Part shown: in pieces, positions 34,738 through 48,500 of the stretch
Position numbering within the stretch: the stretch's first letter is position 1
Layout: each line of letters opens with the position of its first letter
DNA from: Hyalella azteca
Lineage: Eukaryota; Arthropoda; Malacostraca; Amphipoda; Hyalellidae
Reading direction: 5' to 3'
Assembly: GCF_000764305.2 (NCBI RefSeq)
Contig: NW_025934720.1
Span: forward strand, 62,001 to 126,000
DNA: 64,000 nt
Notes under the pieces: model-generated
The model's database searches: none
Seen by the model: the letters and a program-made list of their open reading frames with translations, nothing else
What the model was told of the DNA's origin: nothing
Program-made: the position numbers and the translations under genes

Positions 34738-34879
34738 GGCCTATACTTTCAAAAAAGTCAAGAGATCGTAAGTTCATCAGCCAATCATTGACGGCCTTTC
34801 AAGCCAAATCCACCAATCATAGACAAGAAAATAGAGCGTAAGTACTTACGTTCACTTAGCGAGTTTTGAAAGTATGGCC
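34738..34879. mobile_element. MITE-like inverted-repeat element, copy 2 (142 bp)
   Basis: It is bounded by GGCCTATACTTTCAAAA and TTTTGAAAGTATGGCC, and its length and orientation match the copy at 13947-14088. CCAG on both sides may be a 4-bp target-site duplication. It keeps the palindrome CGTAAGTACTTACG and both GTAAGT cores. It lies between two diverged direct duplicates (34397-34470 and 34946-34995). Confidence 0.8.
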
Positions 34880-34945
34880 CCAGGTCATGAGAGGTGAGGG
34901 CGCTCCGTGGAGCAGACGCTGAGCTATCCTCGTCTGATCCTCCAA

Positions 34946-34995
34946 TATGTCGGCCCGACGCCTCCATCACACTAGAGGGCATCAATGAGCACTCC
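34946..34995. repeat. Direct duplicate flanking MITE copy 2 (right)
   Basis: This is the partner of the block at 34397-34470, about 540 bp away. Sequence outside the shared 50-70 bp does not align by eye. Confidence 0.7.
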
Positions 34996-35868
34996 AGAGA
35001 CCAACTGCATGATAATAATGAAGAAAAATTTTCTTTATACATTAATATACTGTGATTTTATTCATAATATTCGTGAACATTTTTAAAATAGTGAGAGGTG
35101 AACGAATGTTCATGGAAGCTAAAATTCGCTGAACGAACTTTTTTTTTTGAAAGATGAAATGCGACATTCCAACGAAAATGAGCTCCTGTCATGTGATTAA
35201 GCTTCTGAGTTACATGTGAACCTCGCTCGTCTCTATCCACAATGACGGAAGCTTAAGAATCTGACACATGACGATGGTTGCTGGAGCAAACTCGACCACC
35301 ACGAACTACTGCATTAATTCTGTTTAATGTTAACAGATGAAATCTACGTTACGTCTCCATGGGTAGAGTAACAACCATTTAGCCATTTCATAGCAGTTTA
35401 ATAGGAGGGGTTCAGCTATAAAACTGCAAACCAAATGAGGTAGTCTCTTCAAATCCAAACACGATCATACACGGTCTGAGAGCCACGACACAGACTCGTT
35501 CGTCAGCCTATGCAATAAAAAAGTGCTATTAGTGAATAGATCTGCTTGTTGTTTTCATTCAGATTCAGCCATTATTCATGGTTGAATTCGGACTAACTCT
35601 TTCATAAAGTTGTCAACTTATTCGATTCGAGTGAACGTCGCTGACTAATTTTCGGTGACAGACTTAATGATTTGAATCCAAAGCTTCATGTTATTGGGGA
35701 CAAAGCGACACAAGTGAAATCACTACACTTACTGTAGATGACACATGAAAGGTAATCAAATTCGCCATTAGCGACACTAGCAAAAGAACCAAATTCACTA
35801 TTGGTGACACTCGTGAAGTTGCACACTTCCTCAAACCTATGAGCAATACTAGTCAGGCCATCACACTC

Positions 35869-36245
35869 CCTCAACATCATTAGCAGCACCGCGCTTCAAC
35901 ATCATTAGCAGCACCACACTTCAACATTATTGGCAGCACCACACTTCAACATCATTAGCAGCACCACACTTCAACATCATTAGCAGCACCACACTTCAAC
36001 ATCATTAGCAGCACCACACTTCAACATCATTAGCAGCACCACACTTCAACATCATTAGCAGCACCGCACTTCAACATCATTAGCAGCACCGCACTTCAAC
36101 ATCAGTAGCAGCACCGCCCTTCAACATCATTAGCAGCACCGCACTTCAACATCATTAGCAGCACCGCCATTCAACATCATTAGCAGCATCACACTTCAAC
36201 ATCATTAGCAGCACCGCACTTCAACATCATTAGCAGCACCACTCT
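35869..36245. repeat. Minisatellite, 25-bp unit, about 15 copies
   Basis: CTTCAACATCATTAGCAGCA followed by CCACA or CCGCA repeats every 25 bp from 35869. The period is not a multiple of 3, and accordingly no long frame spans it. A block of identical CCACA units sits between CCGCA units. Confidence 0.96.
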
Positions 36246-36548
36246 GTCCCACACACTTCATCTGAAGCTCTTAGTTCCGCGTCTGTAAACCCAAGTGAAA
36301 GGGTCTCTCTGTGTGGCGCGTGGTCAGGGCTGTGGTATATAGGGGCTCACTTGAGCCTCAGAACTCATCGATCAACGTCAGATTGCCAGAGCTGGCAGCC
36401 CGATTGTGATCGAAAGCGTGCAACTGGGCACGCTGCGGCACACGCCGCCCTTTGATTCTTTGTGGACAAGAAAAATGGCACTGGTTTACGCGCGCAGCCT
36501 ATTTATTTTGGACAAGACACTGGAGTGAGTGCTTGTATTGTGCAAGTA

Positions 36549-36591
36549 GGAGTGTATCTGAGGAATGTCAGAGGAGTGTATCTGAGGAATT
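36549..36591. repeat. 24-bp direct duplication
   Basis: GGAGTGTATCTGAGGAAT occurs at about 36549 and 36573. Confidence 0.8.
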
Positions 36592-37946
36592 TCAGTGAAA
36601 ACATTCAATTGTTTAATGACCATCCATGCTAAATAAATTTGATACACAGCATTTGAGCTGTGAAATCCCTCTCAGTTACCAATGTACGCTCTGAACTAGT
36701 CCTGAGATGTACTAGTGCTGCGTACGCATAAGATGCTGCAGGCCAAGTATTTCTTACAGATGGCGCACTTGTTATGCTCCCGTCGATGTTTAATCAAACT
36801 TTGGCCAAAGCGAATCTGCAAGAGATGGACTCGGCGTCTTGAACGCCCCACTTCAATTCTGAACTTTGAAGGAGCTTTTAATTTCCTCTTCGAGTGGAAC
36901 AAACTTTATTCTGACTTTCAAATTCAAGTGTTGTTGAATTTCAGTATAAAATCTCGCGCACAAGAGCAAATAAAAGTTCTAATGCCGTCGCTGTGATCTG
37001 TCGTGAATAATTTTTTCATGATATCTTTTCCACAAAGGAAAAATTAGCTCAGGGATTTTTCACGTATAAATTTAAAAATTATCTGCTCTGAGTCCTTGTC
37101 GACAAATAATTGCATTCACTGGTTTATAAAAAACGTTTTTGCAGCCTTATAATTATGACTTTTATGACCGACCAACTGCCGAGCCGTGACAATATCGTTG
37201 GCAACAATTACATAAGGGTAGCAATTTTATTTATCAAATCAAATCAAATTTTCAAATCAGCAGGATTATCACATTTTCAAAGCAGCAGTGATGAGCGCAA
37301 CAGCAGCAGCAATAGTCAATCAGATAATGCAGGAAGCGCAAAGCTTGCATGTGTCGCAGCTGTCGGCAAGGCACGAAGCAAAAACTCGTCAAATTACCAA
37401 CCAAAGAGGAAACTATAGCTCAACGTTTCTAACAGATACTTACCTTGTTGAGGGCCATCTAAATGCGACGTGCCCTGATCAGAAAAGCGGTGTCCAGTAA
37501 GACACGATCCCGGCGTTCGACTTGATCCCGAAATATCTTGAGATTATAACTGCGTTTCCAATTCGTACGATATATGATTCAAAAGATGTACAGCCTATGT
37601 TGTATCGAGGACTGCAATGAACGACAAATAATAAACAGGTATATTTAAGGAAACTGATATTAAGCTGGGATATTAGTGAATATGGAACTTGCTTACACAA
37701 AAACTCCAAAAGGTGGAAATTGGTTCTAAATGCTAGAGTAAACCGTTTGCAATATGAAGCCTAATCAGAGTAAAACATGCATTAGTTGTCAGTTGCAATG
37801 ATGCAAATCAGCCTAAATAATGCGAAACTCGAAAAAAGTGAACATACGCAATGATAATTTTCAAAGAAGCAATAATGATAAACGGAGAGTCGGTTAATGC
37901 TATGTACAATGAATTCAATTACTTCATCCGATTCAATAATTTAAAC

Positions 37947-37974
37947 GTTTATAAAAGCAATTTCTTAGGTAAGA
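37947..37974 (+). promoter_or_regulatory. Weak candidate fused splice site
   Basis: GCAATTTCTTAG ends at 37968 and is followed by GTAAGATT. The donor half is good. The pyrimidine tract is short and interrupted, so this is less convincing than the site at 27250/27251. Confidence 0.15.
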
Positions 37975-38349
37975 TTTTGTCCGCTGAAAAACTTCCAAAT
38001 GTATTTTTTTCACGACCCCATCTTACCATGCATGAACTCACAAATGCACCACATCTCCGCCATTATGTCTCCTAATCAATCGGATTTCAGACCAAGTCCC
38101 CAAGAAAAACTTGAGAGAAAAATTGAGATGATGCAAAAAGTTGTTTCTAGTTGATGACTTGTGATATTACTTGCCCGGCGCGCAGACGACCAAACTTGAG
38201 CACTTGAAATCTTTCTTGCAGTTTTTGAGCCGGAAATTTGACTCATCTCAGGGAGCTTACGAGAGAAACTCCCTCACTCAGAGGTGCATCAAGACCCATA
38301 ATAACGCACTCTCTTCGGCACACTCCTTGCTGATGGCTCCTTCACGTAT

Positions 38350-38776
38350 AACCGAGAGTATGTAACCTGGTCTGCCTGTAACGGAAAGTATGTAACCTGG
38401 TCTGCCTGTAACGGAAAGTATGTAACCTGGTCTGCCTGTAACCGAGAGTATGTAACCTGGTCTGCCTGTAACGGAAAGTATGTAACCTGGTCTGCCTGTA
38501 ACGGAAAGTATGTATCCTGGGCTACTTGTTACGGAAAGTGTGTAACCTGGGCTACTTGTTACGGAAAGTATATGTAACCTGGTCTACCTGTAACGGAAAG
38601 TATGTAACCTGGTCTACATGTAGCGGAAAGTATGTAACCTGGTCTGCCTGTAACGGAAAGTATGTAACCTGGTCTACTTGTTACGGAAAGTATGTAACCT
38701 GGTCTACCTGTAACGGAAAGTATGTAACCTGGTCTGCCTGTAACTGAGAGTATGTAACGTGGGCTACCTGTTACAT
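38350..38776. repeat. Minisatellite, 30-bp unit, about 14 copies
   Basis: GGAAAGTATGTAACCTGGTC followed by TGCCTGTAAC repeats with 30-bp spacing and a few 2-bp changes. Variants TACTTGTTAC and CGAGAG occur in runs. The 73-residue frame here (repeating CNGKYVTWS) is repeat-derived. Confidence 0.95.
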
Positions 38777-41700
38777 AGTTACCGAAATTAAGGTGAAAAG
38801 TTTTTTTGTTCTATTCTAGCAGTGCGCCATGCGACGATCGGAAAGCATCCATGAACTGAGTTGTTTCACAGATTACGAAAATTTAACTAATTTGAAGCAT
38901 CCACTTAGCTCTAAATGAGTGATCGTATACATTGACAAATAATCTAATTATACGCAAATTTTCATGGTTCATCATTAGTTTTAAAAGGAAACAAGGCATT
39001 TGATAGGCACTGGTATGTAGTGTGAAAGAATCATTAGTCAAATTTATTAAAGGATTCGATTTATCTATCTGCCATTCATACCTGCTGAAAGGTCAAACCT
39101 AACTCACGGATGAAATTTTCTCTGATCAACTGGGATTGGAATCAGCCCTGCTATAGGGATGAATTATACCGTCAAGACTGACGTTTTATTCTTCCAGCTC
39201 TTTCCGAGCTAGCTATCCATCCAAGATGCTAGTAATTCGATCCATAATGGATAATCTAAATAAGAATTTAAATGAAGCCATGAAATATGGTTGCATTTAG
39301 TGGTTCATATTGTGTTGTTGTTCGATGAAATTTACCGGTTTCCCGGGATCGTGGGCCGTAGGAGTCGTGCGGGGCTGCGCCCGATATGTTCGGACTGCTC
39401 TGCGCTGTCGTCGCGTTCAACACAGTTCTTCTGAATCTGGAGAGCTTTTGGCTCTCGCCAGAAGCTCTCGGCTGCACATCAAATCATCGAAATGTTCGAG
39501 CAAGTGGCCTAGCATTAGATTGGCTGGCTCTAGCGACACTTGTATAGCCCTCGTAAGAGCTGCACCCTTCGTAATGCCTAAAGTTCGTCATCAAAATACG
39601 CATACGGACTTCCTACAACACCCCATTCAATTCCAATAGAATCACTTGGAAGGAATTTCTGCAAGCAGAAGAGGACGCTTTGCCAAGTGCAGCTCCTTTC
39701 ACATGACGTACTAATGATTAAATGCACAGCTTATTGATTTCAAAGGGTTATTGATTTCAGATTGATTTTATAGGGTTAAACGAACAAAAAGAATGCTTCT
39801 AAGACTGATTTTGATTTAACGAAATCAATAAATCTGTTGACTTACTGTCGATCATGAAATAAATTTGATCACTTCCTGGACACCGTTCACTCAAGCGGGT
39901 GGATTTTTCGAAAAATTATTCTCCTGAACTTATCCTCACATGCACAATACTTGAGTGTGGTACCGGTGGTGACTTGCAAGTAATGATGATGGTAGCTACG
40001 AAGTGGTGATAATTAATAATCAAACAATAATGCATTGGTTTCGGCATCGAAGCTCAAGCCGAGTTTTTCTTTGGAGGCGGTTGTAAGGATGAATGCTTGG
40101 AATTTATGGAGGCAGAAATGATGGGGTTATAAAGTAGAAGTTGTGATGATGGCGGTAGTTTTAATGATGCGGATTGAATGTAAGAGTTACACTGATGGTT
40201 TATTAAGGGAAGAAATTGGTATTTTTTGCGGCGGTGTTTGTTTCGATTCCGATTTATCGGGAATAGTGGTGTTTTTTTTTTCGTTTATTATTTTAATGAT
40301 GTTTGCTTGACAAAGGTAGTTGCTTTAAATTGTTGGAAGTCATTAGTGTTGTTTGGAAGAGGTTGCGGTTGAAGATTAGAAGTGGTTTTGGTGATGGTGT
40401 TTGCTTTAGAATAGCTGTTTTGGCTTAGGAACAATGGTAGTTGCGATATTCTTAATCGCAGTAATGCCATTTCGCAAATCGTAATGATGGTGGTTGATAT
40501 GCTGAAGGCTCTGACGCGGCGGTGCAGACGATGCTTAATCTAAACCTGGAACGAACAAGTGGTAGTTGAATACGCACGCGCAGACGGGCGAAGTTATTTG
40601 AGCATAGGTAAACAACATGAGAAATGAAATCTGAAACAAAAGATTGCAAGCATTGCCAAAATAATCGTTAAATTGATCTGTTGCATGAATTGCAATGTAT
40701 TTAAAGAGAATATCAAAGCCATGACGTTTGCTGAGCCTTTGATTAGCATGATTTATGTTTATAATTTATGTTCGATACAAAAAGTGAAAAAAAACTAACG
40801 AAAGTTTCGAAAATGATCGTATGATCTTACACTGGAGTAGCAATGAATTAGTAAAATCCCTTGTGTAACCGCATGAATTTCGTGCCAAGTTCTCAGTAAA
40901 AAGTGCTCCTGCTACCCCGCGCGTTCCATCAGCAAACTCATCCAGACAGGACAATGCAGACGGAGCTAAGATAAATCCTAAATGGACAAGAGGATTCATT
41001 CAACTATTTTCTGCAGCAACTTGAGCTGCTCGATTTATTCGCTTCGTTAAAGGAACTTTGGCGACACACGATTGAGTTACGGTCGAAGTGGCACGGCAAT
41101 ACGCGGTCCACACAAGCCGGCCTAATGGAGCTGCCTCATATGTTGCTTTGCTCTACTATCACGTTCTGTGGCAATGCAATTAGATTTTTTTCGTAGCAAA
41201 AGTTTCCAGCTACAAATTGATTCATGGCGAATTCATGAGATGAAACGGACGGTTTCAAATTCTCCTCAGTATTTTCAACTTTCGTCGTCAAACAACGTAT
41301 ACATAAATCGCATACATTTGTTGTAAAGGCCAAGAAAAATCCCGGTAAATTTGAAACTATACTGACACTATCAATACCTAAAGTATTTTAAAAGGCTGCA
41401 GATAACAGTTTTAGAACACACTGAAATTAGCATTGACAGAGATTAACGTATAATCGTATTGATATATTAACTCATGAATGGCGGTGGAAGGGAATCACAA
41501 ATCTCGCATTTCTTCTCCCCAGACGAATTTTCAGCGCAAACGCAACTCAGCGTTTTTTTCAGAACACATCCACAGTCAAAAATCAATAAATCGGGCCAAA
41601 GTAATAATAAGAAACTTAATATAATATAATAAGAAACTTAAACTCCAAAGCGCCAGCCTCCGACACAGCAGCAATACGGAGCTACTGTGGGTTGCTCTTC

Positions 41701-44700
41701 TCTGGCTCCTCCAGTTTATTTCTTTAATGAGTTTAATCGATTCTTGGGCTAATCAGCAAATTAAAATTAGGGCGTCCTCGGCTGGCTCTTTAAATTCCCT
41801 CTTATAAATAAAATTGGAATATTAATACCAAAAAAGATGAAGTTAATCTGGCCTGGAAGCGAACCTTCCATTAAGGTAAGACTGCGTGGAATAAGCTTTC
41901 TTTACGAGCAGACGAGGCAACATTGCGATATTGTTGACTTGCTGCCGAGTCAACGGCGAATCATAGCAGTCATGCCGCACTCAGTATTGAAAGATATATA
42001 TATATAATGAAGTCTTTTAACTAATTTTTTACCCATTAGGTAACGCGTCTAATATTAATATGCGTTGGATTGGATGTAAGTATTTCTTCAGTGGAAAATT
42101 TCTTTCAGGGCTGATCTCCGTCAAGAATATATATAATTTTATTACAATAATATTCAAGCAGGGTCGCATGAATAATCTTAGTTCACTAGACGTCCAGGTA
42201 GAGTTCTCGTCTGTTCACTCGACCCTGAACTTTCATGTTACGAATCCATCTAATGCTCGACGTCTTCAAAAAGCTAGCGCAAACACGGCGGAATGTGGGC
42301 ATCTGTCCTGTGAGCAGGCATGCAAATGGACGTGAAACGAGCAAACTACCGTCAAATGCTTTTAAATTAGATTTCGCGCCAAATAATGCTAAGCGAAAAC
42401 TTTAGCCAGTTAGTCGTAGTGAAATAGAGGCGTTCGTTAGCCTAATTCATTATTTTGGCGATTTTCAGAATTCCCTGGCAAAGTTCCGCCAACTCTCAAG
42501 GGGAACAACAAAAAGATGCAAGGGCCAAAGAGCGCAGCATATTTGTACATAGGCCCGTATTTGACTTCGCCAAAAGTGTTTTGTTGATCTTGAGAATAAA
42601 TTACGAACTGGGATGATATTTCCACCAGCCTTAACAAAGCGCGTCGCTCTAATGATATTCGTACGGAAAATTTTCTAGGCCGTGCTATACAGAGGGAAAG
42701 CAAGCGCTATGAGAAAAATCTTTTCACAGGAGCGCTGAGGTAGTTTGCTCATTAAAATTATATTAGACCTGGATTTGTGGAATCTGAAATATTATCATAC
42801 AGATTTTCCGCGAGCAACTTTAAGCTAGGCGGGTACAGGAACACGCGATGTTATAAGGTCAAGAGTGCAATACCAATCATGGAGTTCTATAAAGAGTTCA
42901 TTTCTACTTCGGAATTGCAAAATTTTAAAAATTATTTTGAGCTTTGAGTTTCAATTCATGCATTTGCAATAAACCTCATTATTTTCACGAACCTATATCT
43001 ATAGGTCGAATATAAAATATTTCATCATTATATTCGTTTATTATTTTTTATTATAAATTTTAGCGATATCAGATCACAGCGACAAAAATCCAGGAAAAAA
43101 TTTGGTGCAAGTTACACTAGAAAACGTAGAAACTTAACATGCATGTATATACATCATCAAAGGGTTAAGTGTGTTATTTCAGTAATATATATAAAACAGC
43201 TTTCAAATTAGACTCTACAACTGCTTTAAGAGAGTTATAACGAATAAGATTTTCAGTGGAAAAGCAGTCTGTGAAGAGAACAACAATGAATCAATTTACA
43301 TTGCCTTAATTTACGTTTAATTAACATTACATAATATATATTTCAATTGTGAGGACGCGTTCCTGTACTTCAAACTGTGCCCCAACAATATTGCCTATAA
43401 GTTGTCACCGAGAGCAGCTAAATTAGCCTAATCGTCTCCTTAATCGTCACCTTAAATTTAATAATAAATGGCAAGCTCAAAAATAAAACCTACGCCAATG
43501 CGTATACAAATAAGGCACGAATCAGAAGCCGAGTCATGTAATGACTTTCAGAATAATACTATTCTGAAATTTCAGGCTATTAAAATAATTCTATGAACCT
43601 ATTACCCTGATTGCTCACTCGAATCGGAAATTTATAATTAATATGGAACGCAAGGTCGCAATGCACGCCCGCCTTAGAAACACAGTCGACCAAGTGTCGG
43701 CCGGACATCGACAGCTATTTGGTGGTCTCCGATTACTTGACTGAATGACGCCTTTAATTTAAATAGCAAATTAAAACGAGTGCTTGTAGAAAATAACTCT
43801 TGTTACATTATAGGAACTTGGAATAAATACCTCGCTAGGGTGCACGGAAGGACGACAACAACAATTTAGGAAGGACGTCGGTACGAATGATGTGAGCATG
43901 TAATGATGATGTGTTTTGGAACCTTGTGACACGCAAACCTTATGAGCCCGGCCAACGCCAGGAAAGATGACATCACTGGGAGAAGCAGTAGTGAGGTTTA
44001 AAAACAATGAAAGTTCAGATAATGAATCATATTTTTTTATGAAATACAATTTTTTAATCATAATATGGATTCAGGTGCAAAACAAGACAAAGCATACAAG
44101 CATGTGGAAGAATATCGTCAAAAGTTATTTTCAATAATTTTCGAACAACTACTTACTCTTGCAAATTTTCCGACGAATTTTTTTCATTTTATGAACAGTG
44201 TTTCGTTCAGTTATTGTAAGGAATCAAATTCCCGTTGCTCGTCAATGAGAATTTTATCCTAGAAATGTGAATTATCCTACAGCGGTTACAAGTCAAGGGG
44301 TCAGGACGCCACTCACAGCAGGAGGCCGAGGTGACAACCAAACTTTACTGACAGAAGAATTAATCGGTGGAAATAAACTGCATCTATCATCTCCATTGTT
44401 ACCTTTTCTGCGTCAGCTCTATACGTCACTTGTTCGAAGTGGACATTCGCTAATATTACGAGCACTCTTCGGTCCAATTAAAACCTATTTATTTAAACAT
44501 GGAAGCAAAACCTATTTAAGTATTGAAGCACAGACTCGCTTCAAAAAACATGTTTCATACTCCATTAATGGTTTCAATTTTCTCAGAACCTCATAAGTCT
44601 GTTCGAAGAATTTAACTGCTCTGGAAAGTCTATGAGATAACATTTCAATCCATATGACCTTACATTTTGAGGAGGAAACTTTCAATCGAATAAAAAGAAT

Positions 44701-45265
44701 GATAGATGGCAGCGCTACTAGGCAATATTTACGGATGCTTGGCCAAAGGTTTAATTTCCTCTTACGATCAATGTTAGTCGGAAAAGTTTTACACTTATAG
44801 AATTCAATCGTTATAATCATTTATGCACCTTAAATATTGAGACCAACCCTTCGTACTGGCATCACGTACTTCAGGAAATTCAAAACAAGTCTTGCATTGA
44901 GTAGAAGTTCGTAGAAGATCGCAAATCCAGGTTTCTCGTTTGCAATCGGCAGGTTTAGTTGAACATATAAGAATGGTGATTGCCTGATGAGTTTCCGATA
45001 TCGTAATTTTTTGTTGATATCTGACCACAGGTCCCTTTATTTCTAGCCGCACGACGCTGTGAACACTGAAAACGGGGGATGTCGTCAAGACACTACAACC
45101 TGTTTTTGAGTACAATTTTGACTTCAACACAAAAATTATAGCGCAATCAATGGACAATAATCTATGAGCGAATTTCCTTGAAAATTGATCTATCGACATG
45201 TGAATGACAAGCTTAAATTAAGTGCTTCCAACATTAAATTGAGCGTGATTTAATAAAACGAGACA
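38777..45265. other. Intronic unique sequence, no gene recognised
   Basis: AT-rich. Frames at 39310-39639 (+), 42437-42703 (-), 43771-44061 (-), 44267-44596 (+) and 44804-45199 (-) have no recognisable motifs or splice support. A poor GAGAGCTT/AAGCTCTC inverted repeat lies at 39439-39468. Confidence 0.45.
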
Positions 45266-45312
45266 TACGTAGGTTTATAACATTCTTACGTACGTAGGTT
45301 TATAACATTATT
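45266..45312. repeat. 25-bp direct duplication
   Basis: TACGTAGGTTTATAACATT occurs at 45266 and 45291, immediately before the 33-bp array. Confidence 0.85.
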
Positions 45313-45358
45313 GAATCTAGCTTGAATGAATACATCAGCTGGTCTAATCTTCATTCAG

Positions 45359-45599
45359 TAGCGTAAGGGAATGTTGCAGTGAGACAGGCAGTAGCGTGAG
45401 AGAAGGCTGCAGTGAGACAGGCAGTAGCGTGAGAGAAGGCTGCAGTGAGACGGGCAGTAGCGCTAGGAAAGTGAAAGTTTGCATTGAGACGAGCAGTAGC
45501 GTTAGAAAAGTTTGCAGTGAGACGGGCAGTAGCGTTACGAAAGTTAGCAGTGAGACGAGCAGTAGCGTTAAGAAAGTTTGCAGTGAGACGGGCATTAAA
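45359..45599. repeat. Minisatellite, about 33-bp unit, 7 copies
   Basis: GCAGTGAGACAGGCAGTAGC followed by GTGAGAGAAGGCT or GTTAGAAAAGTTT repeats. Two unit types are segregated into halves of the array. Frames up to 130 residues on both strands are due to the period being a multiple of 3. Confidence 0.94.
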
Positions 45600-48500
45600 A
45601 TGAGGGGAGGTAGCAGCGAGACACAGGAGGCTAGGAGCGACTACAGTGAGACAGTGAGGCGTGTGAAGAGAACTGGTGCAGCTCATAAGCGAGGCTATAA
45701 TCGCCCCAGCAATGACGCTGCAAGCCTAAAGCGGATGGACTTGACAGACTCACGAAGAAGACTTTCATGGGCAGCCAAGTTGTGCTGAGCGAGCCACCAG
45801 TGAGCCCATTGTAAAGCCTCCAAAAATGACCAAACTTTGCGCGCTAATCCAGTCATAAAATCAGCCAGGAGGCGTCGACAGCTCCTCTATATATATATGC
45901 GCTCATTGCGAGTCCGAAACAATGCAGAAAATTTTGCAAGTTCAAATTGCAGATCAGCCAAGCCCCGAGCCAAATAAAGGGCCAGTTTGTCAGTATTTTA
46001 ATGGGGGACTTTTGAAAAGTTTCTGCTCGGCTAATGAACTACGCGATGGTGTAAATGAGATTAACAAAAACTGGAGTGTGCTATTGAATGTTTGTCGATG
46101 ATCACAAAACAAATATTTCGTTTAATTTTCTTACTGATCAAAGTTTAATTTTTTCGGCTTATTATTAAAAATTTAGATGCTTATAAATTTGAGATTTAGA
46201 TGCAAGTTTAACTCCGATTCTCAGTACTAATTTCTGTTTGGCGTTAGCGCAATGCAATTGAATGCAATGAAGATCCTTACGCACTTTTTATGCTTCGCGT
46301 GCGCTTCATAAAGCTTCATTTACGAGTGCATGTCCGGGAATGTGGAGTCATTGACGCCTGTTAAATAATGAGTGAATTGAGACTCAAGCCATTTTTTGCT
46401 AGCGCCTGAGATGATCCATTGAGAGTCGGCGGGGCCTAAATCGCAGCGCCTCCAATGCTCCCGGCAACCAGAATAAATGCTGACGCTGCAAAAGAATGAC
46501 CAAATTTATTCCCTAGAGAACTCGTGCTCGAATATGCAGGGCTTTTGTATAGGAGCAACTTTGCCTTCTGCTGCCGCACTAAAAACCATGTATGCCGCTG
46601 CTCTTCAGTAGAGCTCGTGTGAAAATGCGGCCATATTTCGCGCTTCGGAATTTTTTGGTGCCTTTCTTCTAATAAAACCGTTTTATATTAATAATAGAAT
46701 ATCTCGAGAAATACATTGCCTAAGAAAATACTGGTATTTCACAGGGCATTATGTAGCTGCGAACGCGGAAAAACGAATAGAGGAACCCTATGACATATAA
46801 TTTAAATTGAAAATCTTGCAAAAATAAAATGTCAAAAACTGATAGTTAAGCTAAAAATCATTAAATTATGTATTACTTAACCATAATTGTTGAGTAGGCC
46901 TTTGTTATGAAAGTATTACTTGAATAATCTCTTGATGACTGCCGAGGGTCATAGTTACAGACTGAAGGTACAAAACCTTAAGTTTGATTTGAACGCCAAG
47001 AAGTGTTCACAGCAACGAAATAGTTTAAAACGTTTCCTCTACGGGCGCTCTAACCGTGGTCATTTATATCCAAGGGCCAGTCAACTCGAATTCATATCGC
47101 TAAACAAAGGTTTTAATGGGTGTTCCTAATAAATTAAAAATTTAATCGCTGAATAATTGCACCTTCTTCCCCTGACGATATTTCCACAATTCCATTAAAT
47201 ATAGGACGAGGTCAGACGCGTCTCTTTACTTAGGTCGCTTTGCTCGTTAAGCAAGCAAAAATGTTGTAATGATCGCATTACATGGCATTGAAACGAGAAC
47301 GCGTGAGAAAAAGACAAGACGAGGACGAGATCGAGGAAAGTGATTAATGCCGCGACGTGTCTGGAGCGGAAGCGCAACTCCTGCGAAGAGTTGCCACCGA
47401 CAAAGGCACTAATGACACAGAAATGTTAATATCTGCAGCCGCTGCAATATTTCGCCGTCGATGCGCGCGCATAATTTATGGTAACGATGACGCTTCTTTG
47501 CAGTCACCCCTGCGAAGTGGATCGAGGGGAAAAATCCAAGCAAAGCGATGACATAAAAATGCTTTACCTTGAAACCAATATCGGTATTTCGAGCATAAAG
47601 ATGCCAGAGCTGTTCACTCTATGTAAAGAGTAAGGTAAGGCCTCTATCTTCAGTGAAGTTTAAGGGCATTTGAAAGCTTGAAGATCAATTGAACAGATTA
47701 CTCAACGTTTAGTGGTAGTATAGATATGCGTTGTGCACTACAATTGAACAAAGTTGGTAAAAACAATGACATATGCAGAGAATTTTTATCAGTCACTAAA
47801 TAATGAAAAATGTAAAGCATATCAAGTGTCGGGAAGTGAGCACGACACGTCGTTGCTTTTTATTTGAGCCATCGCTTGTCCCCCTTGCTTCCATTTATGG
47901 CAGTAGGATAGAAAAGTAATCTTCGGTACGTGCCTCGATGATCGTTTCGCAGGATATTATTGGCATTCTCTGAACACCGTTTTTACATGAATTCTTCACT
48001 TACGCGATGAATAACCGATTCATTTCTCTCGTGATGAATGGCGAGATAGTTTCCTGGAACGCTCACCAATGGTCGACACTTTATTCGTGTTGACAAGTGC
48101 AAGCTCCCTGAGCCGTTCATAATGCAGGCTATTGACAAATAATGCACTCGTGCGAACAGCGCCATATGCTGCCACCTCAATCTGTTAGGAAACAGCCATG
48201 GCTTCTTTGTTTGAACCTGGTTTGTCATGTACCAACAATACCCGCTTTATCAGCCACCAATGTTAAAGATCGTTCACATTTTCAAGTGCAAAATCTTAAT
48301 ATGCAATCCAGAAATTCAATAACGTTATTCACAAACTTGGAGGACGTTATATCAGTGATAACCTCTCTGAACCTTATCTCTCATTTAAAACTTTGACGTT
48401 AAAATAAACTTTTAATCACGGCACAAACAAACGTAGCAGCAAACAGACGATAGTATTCACAGACGGTAGTTCAACCTGAATCATAAGGCGTGATTATGAC

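Noticed and set aside
35415..35520. TATAAAA then AATAAA about 100 bp later, as a tiny transcription unit
   Set aside because: Both motifs are very frequent in AT-rich DNA and nothing between them looks like a known small RNA.
36330..36380. TATATA followed about 25 bp later by a CAGAACTC start-like motif, as a promoter
   Set aside because: No coding sequence or donor follows, and such TATA matches are common at this AT content.
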